Positions 38,808 to 48,798 of a DNA stretch of 64,000 nucleotides are shown piece by piece. Position numbers and translations under genes: made by a program. Numbering within the stretch: the stretch's first letter is position 1; every line of letters begins with the position of its first letter. The notes under the pieces are model-generated. The model did not search any database. It was not told where the DNA came from and saw only the letters and a list, made by a program, of their open reading frames with translations. This DNA is from Pseudomonas putida (GTDB taxonomy: Bacteria > Pseudomonadota > Gammaproteobacteria > Pseudomonadales > Pseudomonadaceae), in the NCBI GenBank assembly GCA_041071465.1, contig CP163498.1:1240001-1304000 (forward strand), in the 5' to 3' direction.

Positions 38808-38834
38808 CAACTCCCGAGCATTGCTCGGGAGTTG
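38808..38834. terminator. Strong hairpin before cusF
   Basis: CAACTCCCGAGCA and its inverse TGCTCGGGAGTTG form a 13-bp stem; it would end the cus operon. Confidence 0.75.
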
Positions 38835-38893
38835 CCTAAGGCGATCAGTCCTGTAGGGGTACCTTTCGCTGATAGCCCATGGGCGTAAGCGAT

Positions 38894-39235
38894 CTACTCT
38901 TTTTGGATATCAACAATCGTCGCCGCGCTGCCCTCCATCCGGAAATCAAACGCTACTTTGTCTCCCACCTTCAATTGTTCGAGCTGCTGCGCAGAAGCTT
39001 TGAAGCCCATGGTCATGGCTGGCCATTTCAATGCCGGCACCGGTCCATGTGCCAGGGTCACTTTACCGCCCAAGGCGTCAATAGCCTTTACCGTACCTTC
39101 AGCGTGAGCAGCAGGTGCTGATGGGGCTTCCTTCATATCCATTCCGTCCATGTTCATTCCGACCATGGAGTCTTGGGCTTGCGCGCCTGATGCGAAGGCA
39201 ACGAACAGTGCAACATTGAGGTAGAGCTTTTTCAT
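38894..39235 (-). CDS. cusF: Periplasmic Cu/Ag chaperone CusF
   Basis: 113 residues. Signal peptide to about residue 20 (SGAQA), then a Met-rich spacer (MVGMNMDGMDM) and the CusF domain: AEGTVKAIDALGGKVTLAHGPVPALKWPAMTMGFKA. The conserved His, Trp and two Met (HG...KWPAMTM) bind Cu+ or Ag+ by cation-pi. It hands metal to CusB. It overlaps the end of cusA when the cusA frame is corrected (ATGA). Another CusF-like domain is fused to the CusB C terminus. Confidence 0.93.
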   Translation of the reverse strand: MKKLYLNVALFVAFASGAQAQDSMVGMNMDGMDMKEAPSAPAAHAEGTVKAIDALGGKVTLAHGPVPALKWPAMTMGFKASAQQLEQLKVGDKVAFDFRMEGSAATIVDIQKE

Positions 39236-42200
39236 TGGATGTCTCCTGGTTTGGAATCATGGGTTACTGCAAGTTCGCGGCGCCGTATTAGCCAATACGC
39301 TGCGGGAATCACAAGAGAGAGAGCAACGGCGCCGTCAGCATGCCGCCTACCATCGGTACGGCGATGCGACTCATCACTTCGCTGCCTGTCCCGCTGCTCC
39401 AGAGAATGGGTAACAAGCCTGCAACGATAACTGCCACTGTCATCGCCTTCGGCCGGATGCGCTGCACCGCGCCCTCGCGAATGGCTTCCAGAAGTGCAAC
39501 TTGCGTGCGCTCGCTATTGGCTTGCCGTTCAGACCAAGCGTTGTTCAGGTAGATCAGCATGATCACTCCGAATTCCGCCGCGACCCCGGCCAGGGCAATG
39601 AAGCCAACACCGGTGGCCACCGACAGATTGAAACCCATCAGGTACAGCAACCACACGCCACCGGTGAGGGCGAAAGGCAGGGTGCCCATAATCAGCAGCG
39701 CTTCGCCGAGGCGGCCAAAGGTCAGGTAGAGCAGGACGAAGATGATTGCTAGGGTCGCCGGCACCACCCAGGCCAACCGTGCGTTGGCGCGCTCCAGATA
39801 CTCGAACTGCCCTGAATAGCTCAGACTCACTCCTGGATCGAGCTTCACATCGCTATCAACTGCCTGACGCAAGTCAGCGACCACAGACGACAGGTCACGG
39901 CCCCGCACGTCGATGTACACCCAGCCAGAGGGTCGGGCGTTTTCGCTCTTAAGCATCGGCGGGCCTTCAGCGATTCGCACATTTGCCACGGTACCGAGGG
40001 TGATCTGGCCCCCTTGTTCGGTGTAGATCGGTAGCTGACGCAGGGCGTCGACTGAGTCGCGCCATTCGCGGGGATAGCGCACGCTGATCGGGTAACGCGC
40101 CAACCCTTCGACCGTCTCACCGATGGTTTCGCCACCAATGGCGCCGGCGACAATGGCCTGCACGTCGGCGATGTTCAAACCGTAACGGGCAGCAGCCTGG
40201 CGGTCGATGTCGAGATCGACGTATCTCCCTCCGGTCAAACGCTCGGCAAGGGCTGAAGTCACGCCAGGTACAGACTTCGCTACCCGTTCGATAGCCAAGG
40301 TCGTGCGGTCGATCTGCGCCAGGTCGCTGCCGGCCACCTTTACGCCAATCGGGCTCTTGATACCGGTGGCGAGCATGTCGATTCGGTTGCGGATTGGCGG
40401 AATCCAGATGTTGGTCAGGCCCGGTACGCGTACGGTCCGGTCGAGTTCCTCGACCAGTTTTTCGCTGGTCATTCCTGGCCGCCACTGATCCTTGGGCTTG
40501 AGCCGCACGATGGTCTCGAACATCTCCAACGGTGCCGGGTCGGTGGCTGACTCCGCGCGACCGGCCTTGCCGAACACACTGGCGACTTCTGGCAACGTGC
40601 GGATCAGTCTATCGGTGCGCTGCAGCAGCTCCGAGGCCTTTTGCGCCGACAGGCCTGGCAGGGCCGAGGGCATGTACAGCAGGTCACCTTCGTCCAGCGG
40701 CGGCAGGAATTCTCCACCCAGGTGGCTCAATGGCCACAGGCTGCTGAGCAAGATCGCCAGCGCGCCCAACAGCGTCAACCACGGCCTACGCAGTACGACC
40801 TCAAGCGCCGGCCGGTACACGCGAATCAGCCCACGGTTGAGTGGATTACGCTGCTCGGCAGGCAATGGCCCACGGATCCAGTAGCCCATTAGCACCGGCA
40901 CCAATGTCACGGCTAGCCCCGCCGCGGCCGCCATGGCGTAGGTCTTGGTGAACGCCAGGGGTGCGAACAGCCGTCCCTCCTGGGCCTGCAAGGTGAACAC
41001 CGGCACGAACGACAGGGTGATGATCATCAGGCTGAAGAACAGCGCCGGCCCGACCTCCACGGCGGCATCTGTCATGACCCGCCAGTGCTCGGCTCCTCTC
41101 AGCACCTGCCCCGGATGACGGGCATGCCAGGCCTCGACCCGTTTGTGCGCGTTTTCGATCATCACCACAGCGGCATCGACCATTGCGCCAATGGCGATGG
41201 CAATTCCGCCCAGAGACATGATGTTGGCGTTGATGCCCTGGTGCCGCATGATGATCAGCGCGATCAGCACCCCCACCGGCAATGACACGATCGCAACCAG
41301 CGACGAGCGCAGGTGCCACAGGAAGGCCGCACACACCAGTGCGACCACGATGAACTCCTCGATCAACTTGTGACTGAGGTTGTCTACGGCGCGGTCGATC
41401 AATTGGCTGCGGTCATAGGTAGTCACCAGCTCGACGCCGGCGGGCAGGCTTTTCTTCAGTGTTTCGAGCTTTTCCTTCACACGGGTGATGGCTTCCCGGG
41501 CATTCTTGCCGCTGCGCAGGATCACCACGCCGCCCACGGCTTCGCCTTCGCCGTCCAGCTCCCCGATGCCCCGCCGGGCTTCCGGCCCGAGTTGTACTCG
41601 GGCGACGTCGCCCAGCGTCACCGGTGCACCGTTGGCAGCCAAGCGCAGGGGGATGGCGCGAAAGTCGTCCAGCGTCTTCAGGTAGCCCGAGGCCCGCACC
41701 ATGAATTCCGCCTCACCTTGTTCCAGCACGCCACCGCCCGTTTCCTGATTGGCCTTGCCGATGGCGTTTGCGACCTCGCCCTGGGTGATGCCGAGACTGG
41801 CCATACGCAGCGGGTCGAGTACCACCTGGTACTGCTTGACCATGCCGCCAATGCTTGCCACTTCAGCGACATCCGGTACGGTCTTGAGCTCAAAGCGCAG
41901 GAACCAATCCTGCAGGCTGCGCAGCTGTGCCAGATCATGCCTGCCACTGCGGTCGACCAAAGCGTACTGGTAGATCCAGCCAACGCCTGTGGCGTCCGGC
42001 CCAAGTGCTGGTTTGGCTGAGGCAGGCAGGCGCGACTGAACCTGGCTCAGGTACTCCAACACGCGTGAGCGTGCCCAGTACACGTCGGTGCCATCTTCAA
42101 ACAGCACGTAGACGAAGCTGTCGCCGAAGGCAGAAAAGCCACGTACGGTCTTGGCGCCCGGTACCGAGAGCATCGTGGTGGTCAGCGGATAGGTGACCTG

Positions 42201-42389
42201 GTTTTCGACGATCTGGGGTGCTTGCCCTGGGTAGGAGGTACGGATGATCACTTGGGCGTCCGACAGATCGGGCAAGGCATCGATCGGCAGGCTGCGCAGC
42301 GAAAATATCCCCCAGGCCACCAGGAACAAAGTGGTGAGCAGAACCAGTATGCGATTGCTCACTGACCAACGAATCAGTTTTTCGATCAT
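39232..42389 (-). pseudogene. cusA: Cu/Ag RND efflux pump CusA, frameshifted at its end
   Basis: Residues 1-~1025 are clean: RND pump with the copper-class helix-4 motif [25 protein letters not shown]. The frame stops early at 39309 because CTCTTGTG needs one more T; corrected, it reads [20 protein letters not shown] and ends in TGA overlapping the cusF ATG, giving ~1051 residues. That overlap strongly suggests a sequencing indel. It exports Cu+ and Ag+ from periplasm via CusB and CusC. Confidence 0.9.
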
Positions 42390-43851
42390 GGCTGGCCCTC
42401 CAGCGCATTGATCTGCTCGATGACCATGCCGTCGTCGCGCTCCCGAACACCAAAGCGGATACGTTCACCCACCTTGAGCCCAGTAATCAGCGTGGGGTCG
42501 GCCACATGAAAAGTCATGGTCATCCCAGGCATTCCCAGGGTGACGAAAGGCCCATGGGCGATGGTCAGCTGATTACCTTCAATTTGCACGATTCGACCGT
42601 CTGCTTCATGCAGCTCGGGCGGTTGCGAGGCGGCCGGTGAGTCCGAGGCGGTGGTCGCCTCGATGCCTTTGAGGCTGGCTTCGGAGTCGATCAGGAACTG
42701 TCCGGATGCCACGACTTTTTGCCCGGCCTGCAGGCCTTTCAAGATGGTAACCTGGCCGCCGTTCTCCTGGCCTAGCAGCACTTCCACTGGGCGGAACCGG
42801 CCTTGGTCTTCGGCCACCATCACCAGATCACGTTTGCCGGTGCGGATTACGGCCTCGGCAGGTAGCAGCAGGCTGTCATCGGCGTTTTCGCCTGGGCGCA
42901 GCGCAACCTGCGCGGTCATTCCCGGCCGTAGCCGACCATCTTTGTTGGGCAGCTCAATACGCAGGCGCAAGGTACGGCTTTGCAGGTCTGCATCCGCGAG
43001 CAGAGCTGTCAGTTTGCCTAGAACGGTCTCGCCGGGATAAGCCGGCAAGTGGGCCTCTACTGCTTGCCCCTCGTGCAGGCCACTTGCCTGAGCTTCCGGC
43101 ACAGCGGCTTCGAGCCACACATTCGCAATGCCATTGATACGTGCCAGAGTTGCGCCAGGTGTCACGGTCATTCCTGGACGCAGATCCAGCGCCTGGATGA
43201 CCCGGCACTCGGCGCGACCAGTGTCACCTGGTTCTGCACCTTGCCGCTGCGTGCGACCCGGTCGACCAGTTCACCCGGCATACCGGCCAGCAGCAGGCGC
43301 TGGCGTGCTGCAGCTAGCAACTGCACATCACCCAAGTGGCGCAGCGCGAGAAACTCTTCCTGCAGACCAGCCCATTCCGGAGCCAGTACATCCGCCAGAG
43401 GCGCGCCTTTGGCCACCACATCCCCTGTGGCTCGGCCATAGGTGCGCTCGACGAAGCCTGCGGTGCGTGCCTGGAGTGCACTGAAATCCCGCTCATCGAA
43501 GGCCAGTACGCCGCTGACCTGCAGGCTGCGCTGCAGCCGGCCACGGCTCACCGTCGCTAGGCGTACCCCAAGGTTCTGTTGTACGCCTTGGCTGATTTGC
43601 ACCGTTGGCTGCACGGGATCTGTGCCTTCTTCGGCGTATTTCGCTACCAGTTGCATGTCCATGAACGGCGACTTGCCGGGCGCTGGGAAGTGTTGCTGCG
43701 GGTACATCGGGTCGTACCAATACAATGGCTTCTGTTCCGCTGTTGCTGCGGGTGCTTGTGCAGGTTGCCCAGGATGCCCCAGCCAATAGCCTGTCCCGGT
43801 GCCAATGGCCAGGGCGAGTGCTGTGATCAAACCGATAGACGTGTTGTTCAT
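42386..43851 (-). pseudogene. cusB: Membrane-fusion protein CusB with C-terminal CusF domain, frameshifted
   Basis: Two frames make one ~488-residue protein. The first half has the N-terminal signal anchor, the YWYDPMYPQQHFPAPG metal motif of CusB-type proteins and the hairpin domain. The second half has the barrel domains and a C-terminal CusF-like domain (GRIVQIEGNQLTIAHGPFV, then MPGMTMTFHV). The break is at 43201-43203 where GGG needs one more G, restoring AGVIQALDLRPGMTVT. It overlaps both cusA and cusC. It passes Cu/Ag to CusA. Confidence 0.88.
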
Positions 43852-45104
43852 GCACGCACCTCTCCATATACGAAGTGCAGGCGAGCGGCGGTCGCCGCTA
43901 GCTGCCCTTGCAGGTCGATATCCTGTAACCGTGCCTCGATGCGCTGACGCCGCGCTGTGACTACCTCTTCCAGCGCCGACTTGCCTGCCCGGTAGTCGGC
44001 CAAGGCCAGGCTGACGCGTTGTTCGGCCAGCGGCAGCAAGGTTTCGCGGCTGCGCGTCACCGCCCTTTGCAGGCGTTGGTATTCCGCCAGGTCAGCTTCG
44101 AGCTGCGCGGTGTGTTCACGCAGTGCCGCTTCCTGTTCGTCCTCCAGTTGCCGCACCTGGGCCTGGCGAGCGGCGATCATCGGGTCCTGCCGCGACCCGC
44201 TGAACAGCGGTAACTGGAAACTGACCTGCAGGCTGACCATGTTGCTGAATTCAGGCCCGCGGCGTTGGTAGTCAACCTGCCAGCCCCAATCTGACTTTTT
44301 CTCGGCGATGGCCTGCTGCACCTGAGCTTGGGCTTCACGGGTCATGGCCCCGTAGGCGGCCAACTCCGGATGGGCGTGTAGGGTGTGCAGGTAGTCAGGT
44401 GCGCGTACCGGCCACTGCGGAAACGTCGGCGCTTGTAATGCGTCGGCATCCTGTCCGATCCAGCGTTTAAGTGCGGCGCGGGCCTGGGTGGCTTGGGTCA
44501 GTAGTTGGTCCTTCTGCTCTTCCAGCTGCGCGGCCTCCTGGCCCGGGGCCAGGGCGTCGGCGGAAGCGCCGCCCCCTGCGGCCAGGCGTGCACGTACCGC
44601 CGCTGCCAGCAGGCGGTTCTCGTTGAACAGATTGTCGAACTGCTGCAATTTGCGTTGCAGGGTGTACGCGGTAATCCAGGCTTGTGCCGTGGCTGCACGC
44701 ACTTTCAGACGCTCGAACAGCGCTTCGGCATCCGCCCGCTCGACCGTGGCCTGAGCGGTTTCGACCCGCGCTTTTCGTTTGTCGCGGTTGGGCACCTCCT
44801 GAGAAAGGCCGACCACCTGCATGGTCATGAAGTCTCGGTTGGTACTCCATCGATCGCTGCCATCCACGGGCAGGTTCTGCACACCGAGATTCAATCGTGG
44901 ATCTGGCAATTCACCCGCAGGCACAACTGAGTGACGTGCTGCGGAAGCCTGTTCTTGGCGTGCTTGAAGCGAAGGTGCGTTGCGCTCGGCGAGTTGCAGC
45001 GCATCGTCCAGCGTGAGCGAATTCGCCTGCGCGGATAGCACCGGCAGCAGGAGTGTCAGGGCGGCAGCAAGCATCCGCCCTGAATGGGAACATAGGGGAG
45101 TCAT
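43848..45104 (-). CDS. cusC: Outer-membrane channel CusC-type
   Basis: 418 residues from the ATG at 45104, preceded by GAGGAA. Signal peptide to about residue 28 (LSAQA), then an OEP/TolC fold with the repeated patterns LQLAERNAPSLQARQEQ and LADYRAGKSALEEVVTARRQ. It is the outer-membrane exit duct for CusCBA. It overlaps cusB by four bases and follows a small secreted copper protein gene by 17 bases. Confidence 0.85.
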   Translation of the reverse strand: MTPLCSHSGRMLAAALTLLLPVLSAQANSLTLDDALQLAERNAPSLQARQEQASAARHSVVPAGELPDPRLNLGVQNLPVDGSDRWSTNRDFMTMQVVGLSQEVPNRDKRKARVETAQATVERADAEALFERLKVRAATAQAWITAYTLQRKLQQFDNLFNENRLLAAAVRARLAAGGGASADALAPGQEAAQLEEQKDQLLTQATQARAALKRWIGQDADALQAPTFPQWPVRAPDYLHTLHAHPELAAYGAMTREAQAQVQQAIAEKKSDWGWQVDYQRRGPEFSNMVSLQVSFQLPLFSGSRQDPMIAARQAQVRQLEDEQEAALREHTAQLEADLAEYQRLQRAVTRSRETLLPLAEQRVSLALADYRAGKSALEEVVTARRQRIEARLQDIDLQGQLAATAARLHFVYGEVRA

Positions 45105-45150
45105 GAAGATGATTCCTCGAAAAAACCAGCGCATAGGCGCGTGTCATCGT

Positions 45151-45543
45151 TCAGCCGCCGAGGCAGAACAATGGTGTGAGTTTTACGAAAGAATCAGGCC
45201 CGAGGAGGGCGCCAGTGATCGGGGGAGCCCTGGTTAGAAGGCTTTGACCGTAGGTATCGACGGGACGTGGAGTGGCGAAGGTGAGTGCGGGCTCGACCAT
45301 GCTGACCTGCAGTGTGCTTGCAGTTCTACATTCCTGACCGACTTTACAGGCTTTGGATGAGTGTTGGTTGGGCTCTCCGTTGTCTTGATCCTGGCAACAA
45401 TCGTGGTCCATGCCTGCCATCATATCCATGCCCTGAGACTGCATCGGGCATGGTTCTATGGGTGAGTCGATTCCCGCCATCCCATGGAGAGGAAGCGCGC
45501 CCACGAGCATCAACATAGTTAGCAGTCGTAGGAATCGAATCAT
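45151..45543 (-). CDS. Small secreted Met/His/Cys protein, copper operon
   Basis: 130 residues. A signal peptide (FLRLLTMLMLVGALPLHGMA) is followed by a Met/His/Cys-rich segment (CPMQSQGMDMMAGMDHDCCQ) and a hydrophobic C terminus. It lies between copS and cusC with gaps of 36 and 16 bases, so copRS, this gene and cusCBAF form one unit. The composition suggests metal binding in the periplasm. No named family is recognised. Confidence 0.7.
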   Translation of the reverse strand: MIRFLRLLTMLMLVGALPLHGMAGIDSPIEPCPMQSQGMDMMAGMDHDCCQDQDNGEPNQHSSKACKVGQECRTASTLQVSMVEPALTFATPRPVDTYGQSLLTRAPPITGALLGPDSFVKLTPLFCLGG

Positions 45544-45579
45544 GATGGTCGAGTGTAGGCCAAAGCGGTTAGCGCAACA

Positions 45580-46989
45580 TTAACGACGCGTGCGATTGTT
45601 AGCCGTTCGGTGCGCGGCAGGAAAAACGAAATTGAATGCTGTAACCCCTTCGGACGAGGTGCACCAGACTTTTCCATCATGTGCTTTGACGATGGAGCGG
45701 GTAATGGCCAGACCAAGCCCTGCATTGCTAGGTCCTCCTTCTCGCCTTGCCGGATCGGCCCGGTAGAAGCGATCAAAAATCTTGTTGATGTGTTGCGTGT
45801 CAATGGCGGACCCGCCGTTTTTGATCGTGAGGGTTACCTTGTCTGCTGCTTGCTGAATTTCTACCGAGATCTCGCTCCCGTCCGGCGTGTATCGCACGGC
45901 ATTCGAGAGAACGTTGGATACAGCTCGATCAATCATGAGCCTGTCTCCGGAGATGATGCCTTTCCCTTGAAGCGTGAGGCGTATGTCGCGATCGTCGGCC
46001 AGCAACTGGTAGTACTCGAAGAGTTTGGCAACAAGGTCATGAAGCTGGATGTCCACCTGCTCAGGGATGATGAGGCCGTTGTCTGACTTGGCGAGGAAGA
46101 GCATGTCATCGATCATGCGTGACATCCGCTTCAGATCTTCCAGGTTTGAATACAGGTTCTCTTCATACGCGTCGACATCGCGCTTCCGGGACAGCACCAC
46201 TTCGGTGTGCGTTAACAGGTTACTGACAGGCGTTCGCAACTCATGCGCGATATCGGCTGAGAAATTTGATAGACGAACGAAGGCATCTTCCAGGCGTGCG
46301 AGCATCCCGTTGAAGGACAAGATCAGTGTTTGCAGTTCGAGTGGTACAGGCTCCAGCGGGATTCGCTCTTGAAGTGACCTGGCAGATATGGACGTCGCAA
46401 CCTTCGTAATTTGTTCGACGGGGCGTAGGCCACTTTTCGCGACCAGCCAGCCTATACCAGCACTGACCAACGCACTAATAACCAAACCAATCGCAAACCA
46501 CCGCTGGAGGGTTTCGAAGAAGTGCGCATGGCTGGTGATATCCAGCATCAGCATGACGGTGCCGAGAGCTGGTTGGCCCTGGATCGCAACGTCAGCGGTG
46601 ATACCGCGGAAATTATGGTATTCGTCCTGCCATTCCCACACCTCTTCCTTGTCAGCGCGCTTGTAGTGGTCTGGAATTTGTACGGCTTTGAGATCTGAAA
46701 ATAGTACCTCACCCTGTGAGGTCAGCACCTCTGCCGTCAGATCCTGATGAGCACCCAGCAATGCGCGGAGTTGTGGTCTCAACTCTTCCATTCCCGTTCC
46801 AGGTGCCTGGATTGACAGAATGTGTCTCGTTGACTCCAGCTTCTCGGACAGCGCTTGTTCATCGAGCATGCGGAAGTGATGCTGGCTCAGCATGTTGAAG
46901 CTGATGCCCGCGACCACAAGAACAGCAATGACCGCGAACATGATCATCAGAGTCAGGCGCTTTACGAGCGAGGACCGGGACAAAATCAC
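45580..46989 (-). CDS. copS: Copper sensor histidine kinase CopS/CusS
   Basis: 469 residues. Two membrane helices (about 12-34 and 165-187) flank the periplasmic sensor; HAMP follows. H-box [22 protein letters not shown]-box [18 protein letters not shown]-box [14 protein letters not shown]. It belongs to the heavy-metal sensor kinase family and senses periplasmic Cu+ or Ag+. It overlaps copR (start 46989, copR end 46986). Confidence 0.94.
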   Translation of the reverse strand: MILSRSSLVKRLTLMIMFAVIAVLVVAGISFNMLSQHHFRMLDEQALSEKLESTRHILSIQAPGTGMEELRPQLRALLGAHQDLTAEVLTSQGEVLFSDLKAVQIPDHYKRADKEEVWEWQDEYHNFRGITADVAIQGQPALGTVMLMLDITSHAHFFETLQRWFAIGLVISALVSAGIGWLVAKSGLRPVEQITKVATSISARSLQERIPLEPVPLELQTLILSFNGMLARLEDAFVRLSNFSADIAHELRTPVSNLLTHTEVVLSRKRDVDAYEENLYSNLEDLKRMSRMIDDMLFLAKSDNGLIIPEQVDIQLHDLVAKLFEYYQLLADDRDIRLTLQGKGIISGDRLMIDRAVSNVLSNAVRYTPDGSEISVEIQQAADKVTLTIKNGGSAIDTQHINKIFDRFYRADPARREGGPSNAGLGLAITRSIVKAHDGKVWCTSSEGVTAFNFVFPAAHRTANNRTRR

Positions 46990-47663
46990 TCCGGGGCATC
47001 CATCATGTAGCCCATTCCTCGAGCTGTGTGAATGAGCTTAGGAGCAAAGTCATCATCAATCTTTGCCCGTAGCCGTCGTATCGCAACCTCGATCACATTG
47101 GTGTCGCTGTCGAAATTCATGTCCCACACCTGGGAAGCAATCAGAGATTTGGGGAGCACTTCACCACGCCGGCGCATCAAAAGTTCCAGAAGTGAAAACT
47201 CTTTAGCAGTAAGGTCCATTCGCTTGCCACCTCGAGTAGCTCTTCGTTTGAGGAGGTCTACCTCAAGATCCGCCATTCTCACAGTGGTCTGGGCTGCTGT
47301 GCTGGTGCCCCTGCGTAGTAAAGTCCGCACACGAGCGAGCAGTTCTGAGAAAGCAAAGGGTTTGATCAGGTAGTCATCGGCTCCCAGCTCAAGGCCCTTC
47401 ACTCGATCATCCACCCCATCTCTGGCAGTCAGAAACAATACAGGGACGTCTTTGCCGGCTGCGCGGACCATTCGCAAGACTTCCCATCCTTCTAGCCCCG
47501 GCATCATCACGTCGAGTATCAGCAGGTCATAGCTTTCGCTCAGTGCATGTTGAAGGGCATCGGTACCCGTGAGGACCCGGTCAACAGTGAATCCCGCCTC
47601 TGCAAGGCCCTGTTGTAAATAAGCACCGGTTTTCGGTTCATCCTCAGCTACGAGTAGTTTCAT
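46986..47663 (-). CDS. copR: Copper response regulator CopR/CusR
   Basis: 225 residues from the ATG at 47663. Receiver with Asp51 ([12 protein letters not shown]) and [10 protein letters not shown]; winged helix with [12 protein letters not shown] and [17 protein letters not shown]. It activates copAB, cus and small-protein genes. The 16-bp copper boxes (47727, 48302, 48623, 53911) are the likely targets. The longer upstream frame is not supported. Confidence 0.94.
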   Translation of the reverse strand: MKLLVAEDEPKTGAYLQQGLAEAGFTVDRVLTGTDALQHALSESYDLLILDVMMPGLEGWEVLRMVRAAGKDVPVLFLTARDGVDDRVKGLELGADDYLIKPFAFSELLARVRTLLRRGTSTAAQTTVRMADLEVDLLKRRATRGGKRMDLTAKEFSLLELLMRRRGEVLPKSLIASQVWDMNFDSDTNVIEVAIRRLRAKIDDDFAPKLIHTARGMGYMMDAPE

Positions 47664-47726
47664 GTGCTCAGCCTTCAAAAGGTGTACACACCCAGTGTGC
47701 AGCAAAAAAGTGAGCAAACCAGAAGC

Positions 47727-47742
47727 TGACGTAAAAGTAATG
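47727..47742 (+). promoter_or_regulatory. Copper box between copR and the 47858 gene
   Basis: TGACGTAAAAGTAATG lies 116 bases before the small secreted protein gene and 64 bases upstream of the divergent copR start, so it could serve both. Confidence 0.6.
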
Positions 47743-47857
47743 TTGGGATCAGCCAGCTGTCAGGGCCTGCCGTCTACGGTCATTGAAGACGGGCATTGCA
47801 GTCACGCCTGCCGTTATCGGTAGCAATGGTTTCAAACCACCTGATGGAGATAGTCCC

Positions 47858-48217
47858 GTGAAATCGATCAGACTTTTGCTTGTGGCTACATCTATGCTGC
47901 TGTCGTCGGCCGTTTTTGCTGAAGGTGGGAGCGATCGAGCAATAGAGCGGATGCAGCAGCTTCGCGACAAAGCCGAAGCAGTTCTGGTGAGGGCTGAAAA
48001 AGCTGAGCCCGGCCAACGACATGTGCATATGAAAGAGCACATGTCCATGCTTAAGGACCTGATGGGCCAATTGCACCAAGATCACCCCAAAGCGGGTATG
48101 TCCAAAGAAGATCACCTGGCGTGGATGGAGAAACACGACAAGATGGTTGATGACGTACTCAGTCAAATGGTTCGTGAACACAAATTGATGATGGCGGACA
48201 AGGAGTGTCATCCATAG
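47858..48217 (+). CDS. PtrA-N-like secreted protein (AEGG family), Met/His-rich tail
   Basis: 119 residues from a GTG at 47858 preceded by GATGGAGA. Signal peptide ends SSAVFA, then the mature protein starts EGGSDRAIERMQQLRDKAEA. The C-terminal half has many Met and His (HVHMKEHMSMLKDLMG, then HDKMVDDVLSQMVREHKLMM). It shares the EGG-x-D/E-R mature N terminus with three other proteins of the window. It lies under a copper box and is followed by RNA element copy 3. A role in periplasmic copper handling is inferred. Confidence 0.72.
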   Translation: MKSIRLLLVATSMLLSSAVFAEGGSDRAIERMQQLRDKAEAVLVRAEKAEPGQRHVHMKEHMSMLKDLMGQLHQDHPKAGMSKEDHLAWMEKHDKMVDDVLSQMVREHKLMMADKECHP

Positions 48218-48228
48218 CCCAGGATTCG

Positions 48229-48285
48229 TGGCCGTTCCCCTCTGCTCCTTTGGCCTATCGGCGCCCACACGGCGCCGTTTTTTTT
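48229..48285 (+). ncRNA. Candidate small RNA, copy 3 (diverged) of the hairpin-terminator element
   Basis: Starting 12 bases after the stop of the 47858 gene, a short GGCC/GGCC stem encloses CTCTGCTCCTTTGG; then CGGCGCC, CACAC, GGCGCCG is followed by eight Ts. The loop decamer GCTCCTTTGG and terminator order match copies 1 and 2, while the first stem is weaker. Confidence 0.5.
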
Positions 48286-48301
48286 GTGGGCCGCATGAAG
48301 C

Positions 48302-48317
48302 TGACGGAACTGTAATG
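48302..48317 (+). promoter_or_regulatory. Copper box upstream of the 48409 gene
   Basis: TGACGGAACTGTAATG, 107 bases before the gene and pointing to it. Confidence 0.65.
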
Positions 48318-48408
48318 CCGAGCTCAGCTTTCTGAAAGCGCAGCCTGGCTAATGTGACCCCAAGCCTGAACTCCATGGGCCGCACAGTAATCCGCCGAGG
48401 AACAACAG

Positions 48409-48615
48409 ATGAACTCGATCAAAGCTCTCGTAATGGTTATCACTTTTGGAATGGCTGGCCTTGCTCTGGCTGAAGGTGGTGGCGACCGTACCTTTGCGAA
48501 AATGGAGGCTGCCCGCCAAACCGCCACTGAGGCGTATCAGCTTGCACAGCAGAAGACCGACAAGGCGCCGATGGCAAGCCAAAGCCATAAACACGGGCAG
48601 CATGAGAACTGCTAA
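48409..48615 (+). CDS. PtrA-like small secreted protein (AEGG family)
   Basis: 68 residues. Signal peptide ends LALA; mature start EGGGDRTFAKMEAARQTATE, then a His/Lys/Gln-rich tail with KHGQHENC. This is the closest to PtrA, a copper-induced periplasmic protein of P. aeruginosa. A copper box lies upstream; copA follows. Function in copper tolerance is inferred. Confidence 0.75.
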   Translation: MNSIKALVMVITFGMAGLALAEGGGDRTFAKMEAARQTATEAYQLAQQKTDKAPMASQSHKHGQHENC

Positions 48616-48622
48616 TCCGAGC

Positions 48623-48638
48623 TTACAGAAATGTAATC
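48623..48638 (+). promoter_or_regulatory. Copper box upstream of copA
   Basis: TTACAGAAATGTAATC, 161 bases before copA, oriented toward it. It begins eight bases after the stop of the preceding small gene. Confidence 0.7.
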
Positions 48639-48798
48639 ACTCGGGAATCTTTTATGTGGCAGTTTCAAATCGCTTTCTCCCACTGTGGCTTGCGCTTTCG
48701 AGCAAGTCCATAAGACTTGTGGGACCCCCAAGGAAGCCGGGTCTGCGATCGAGCGGCCCGGATATCAGCGAATTATCTGACTGACTGGACACTACGGC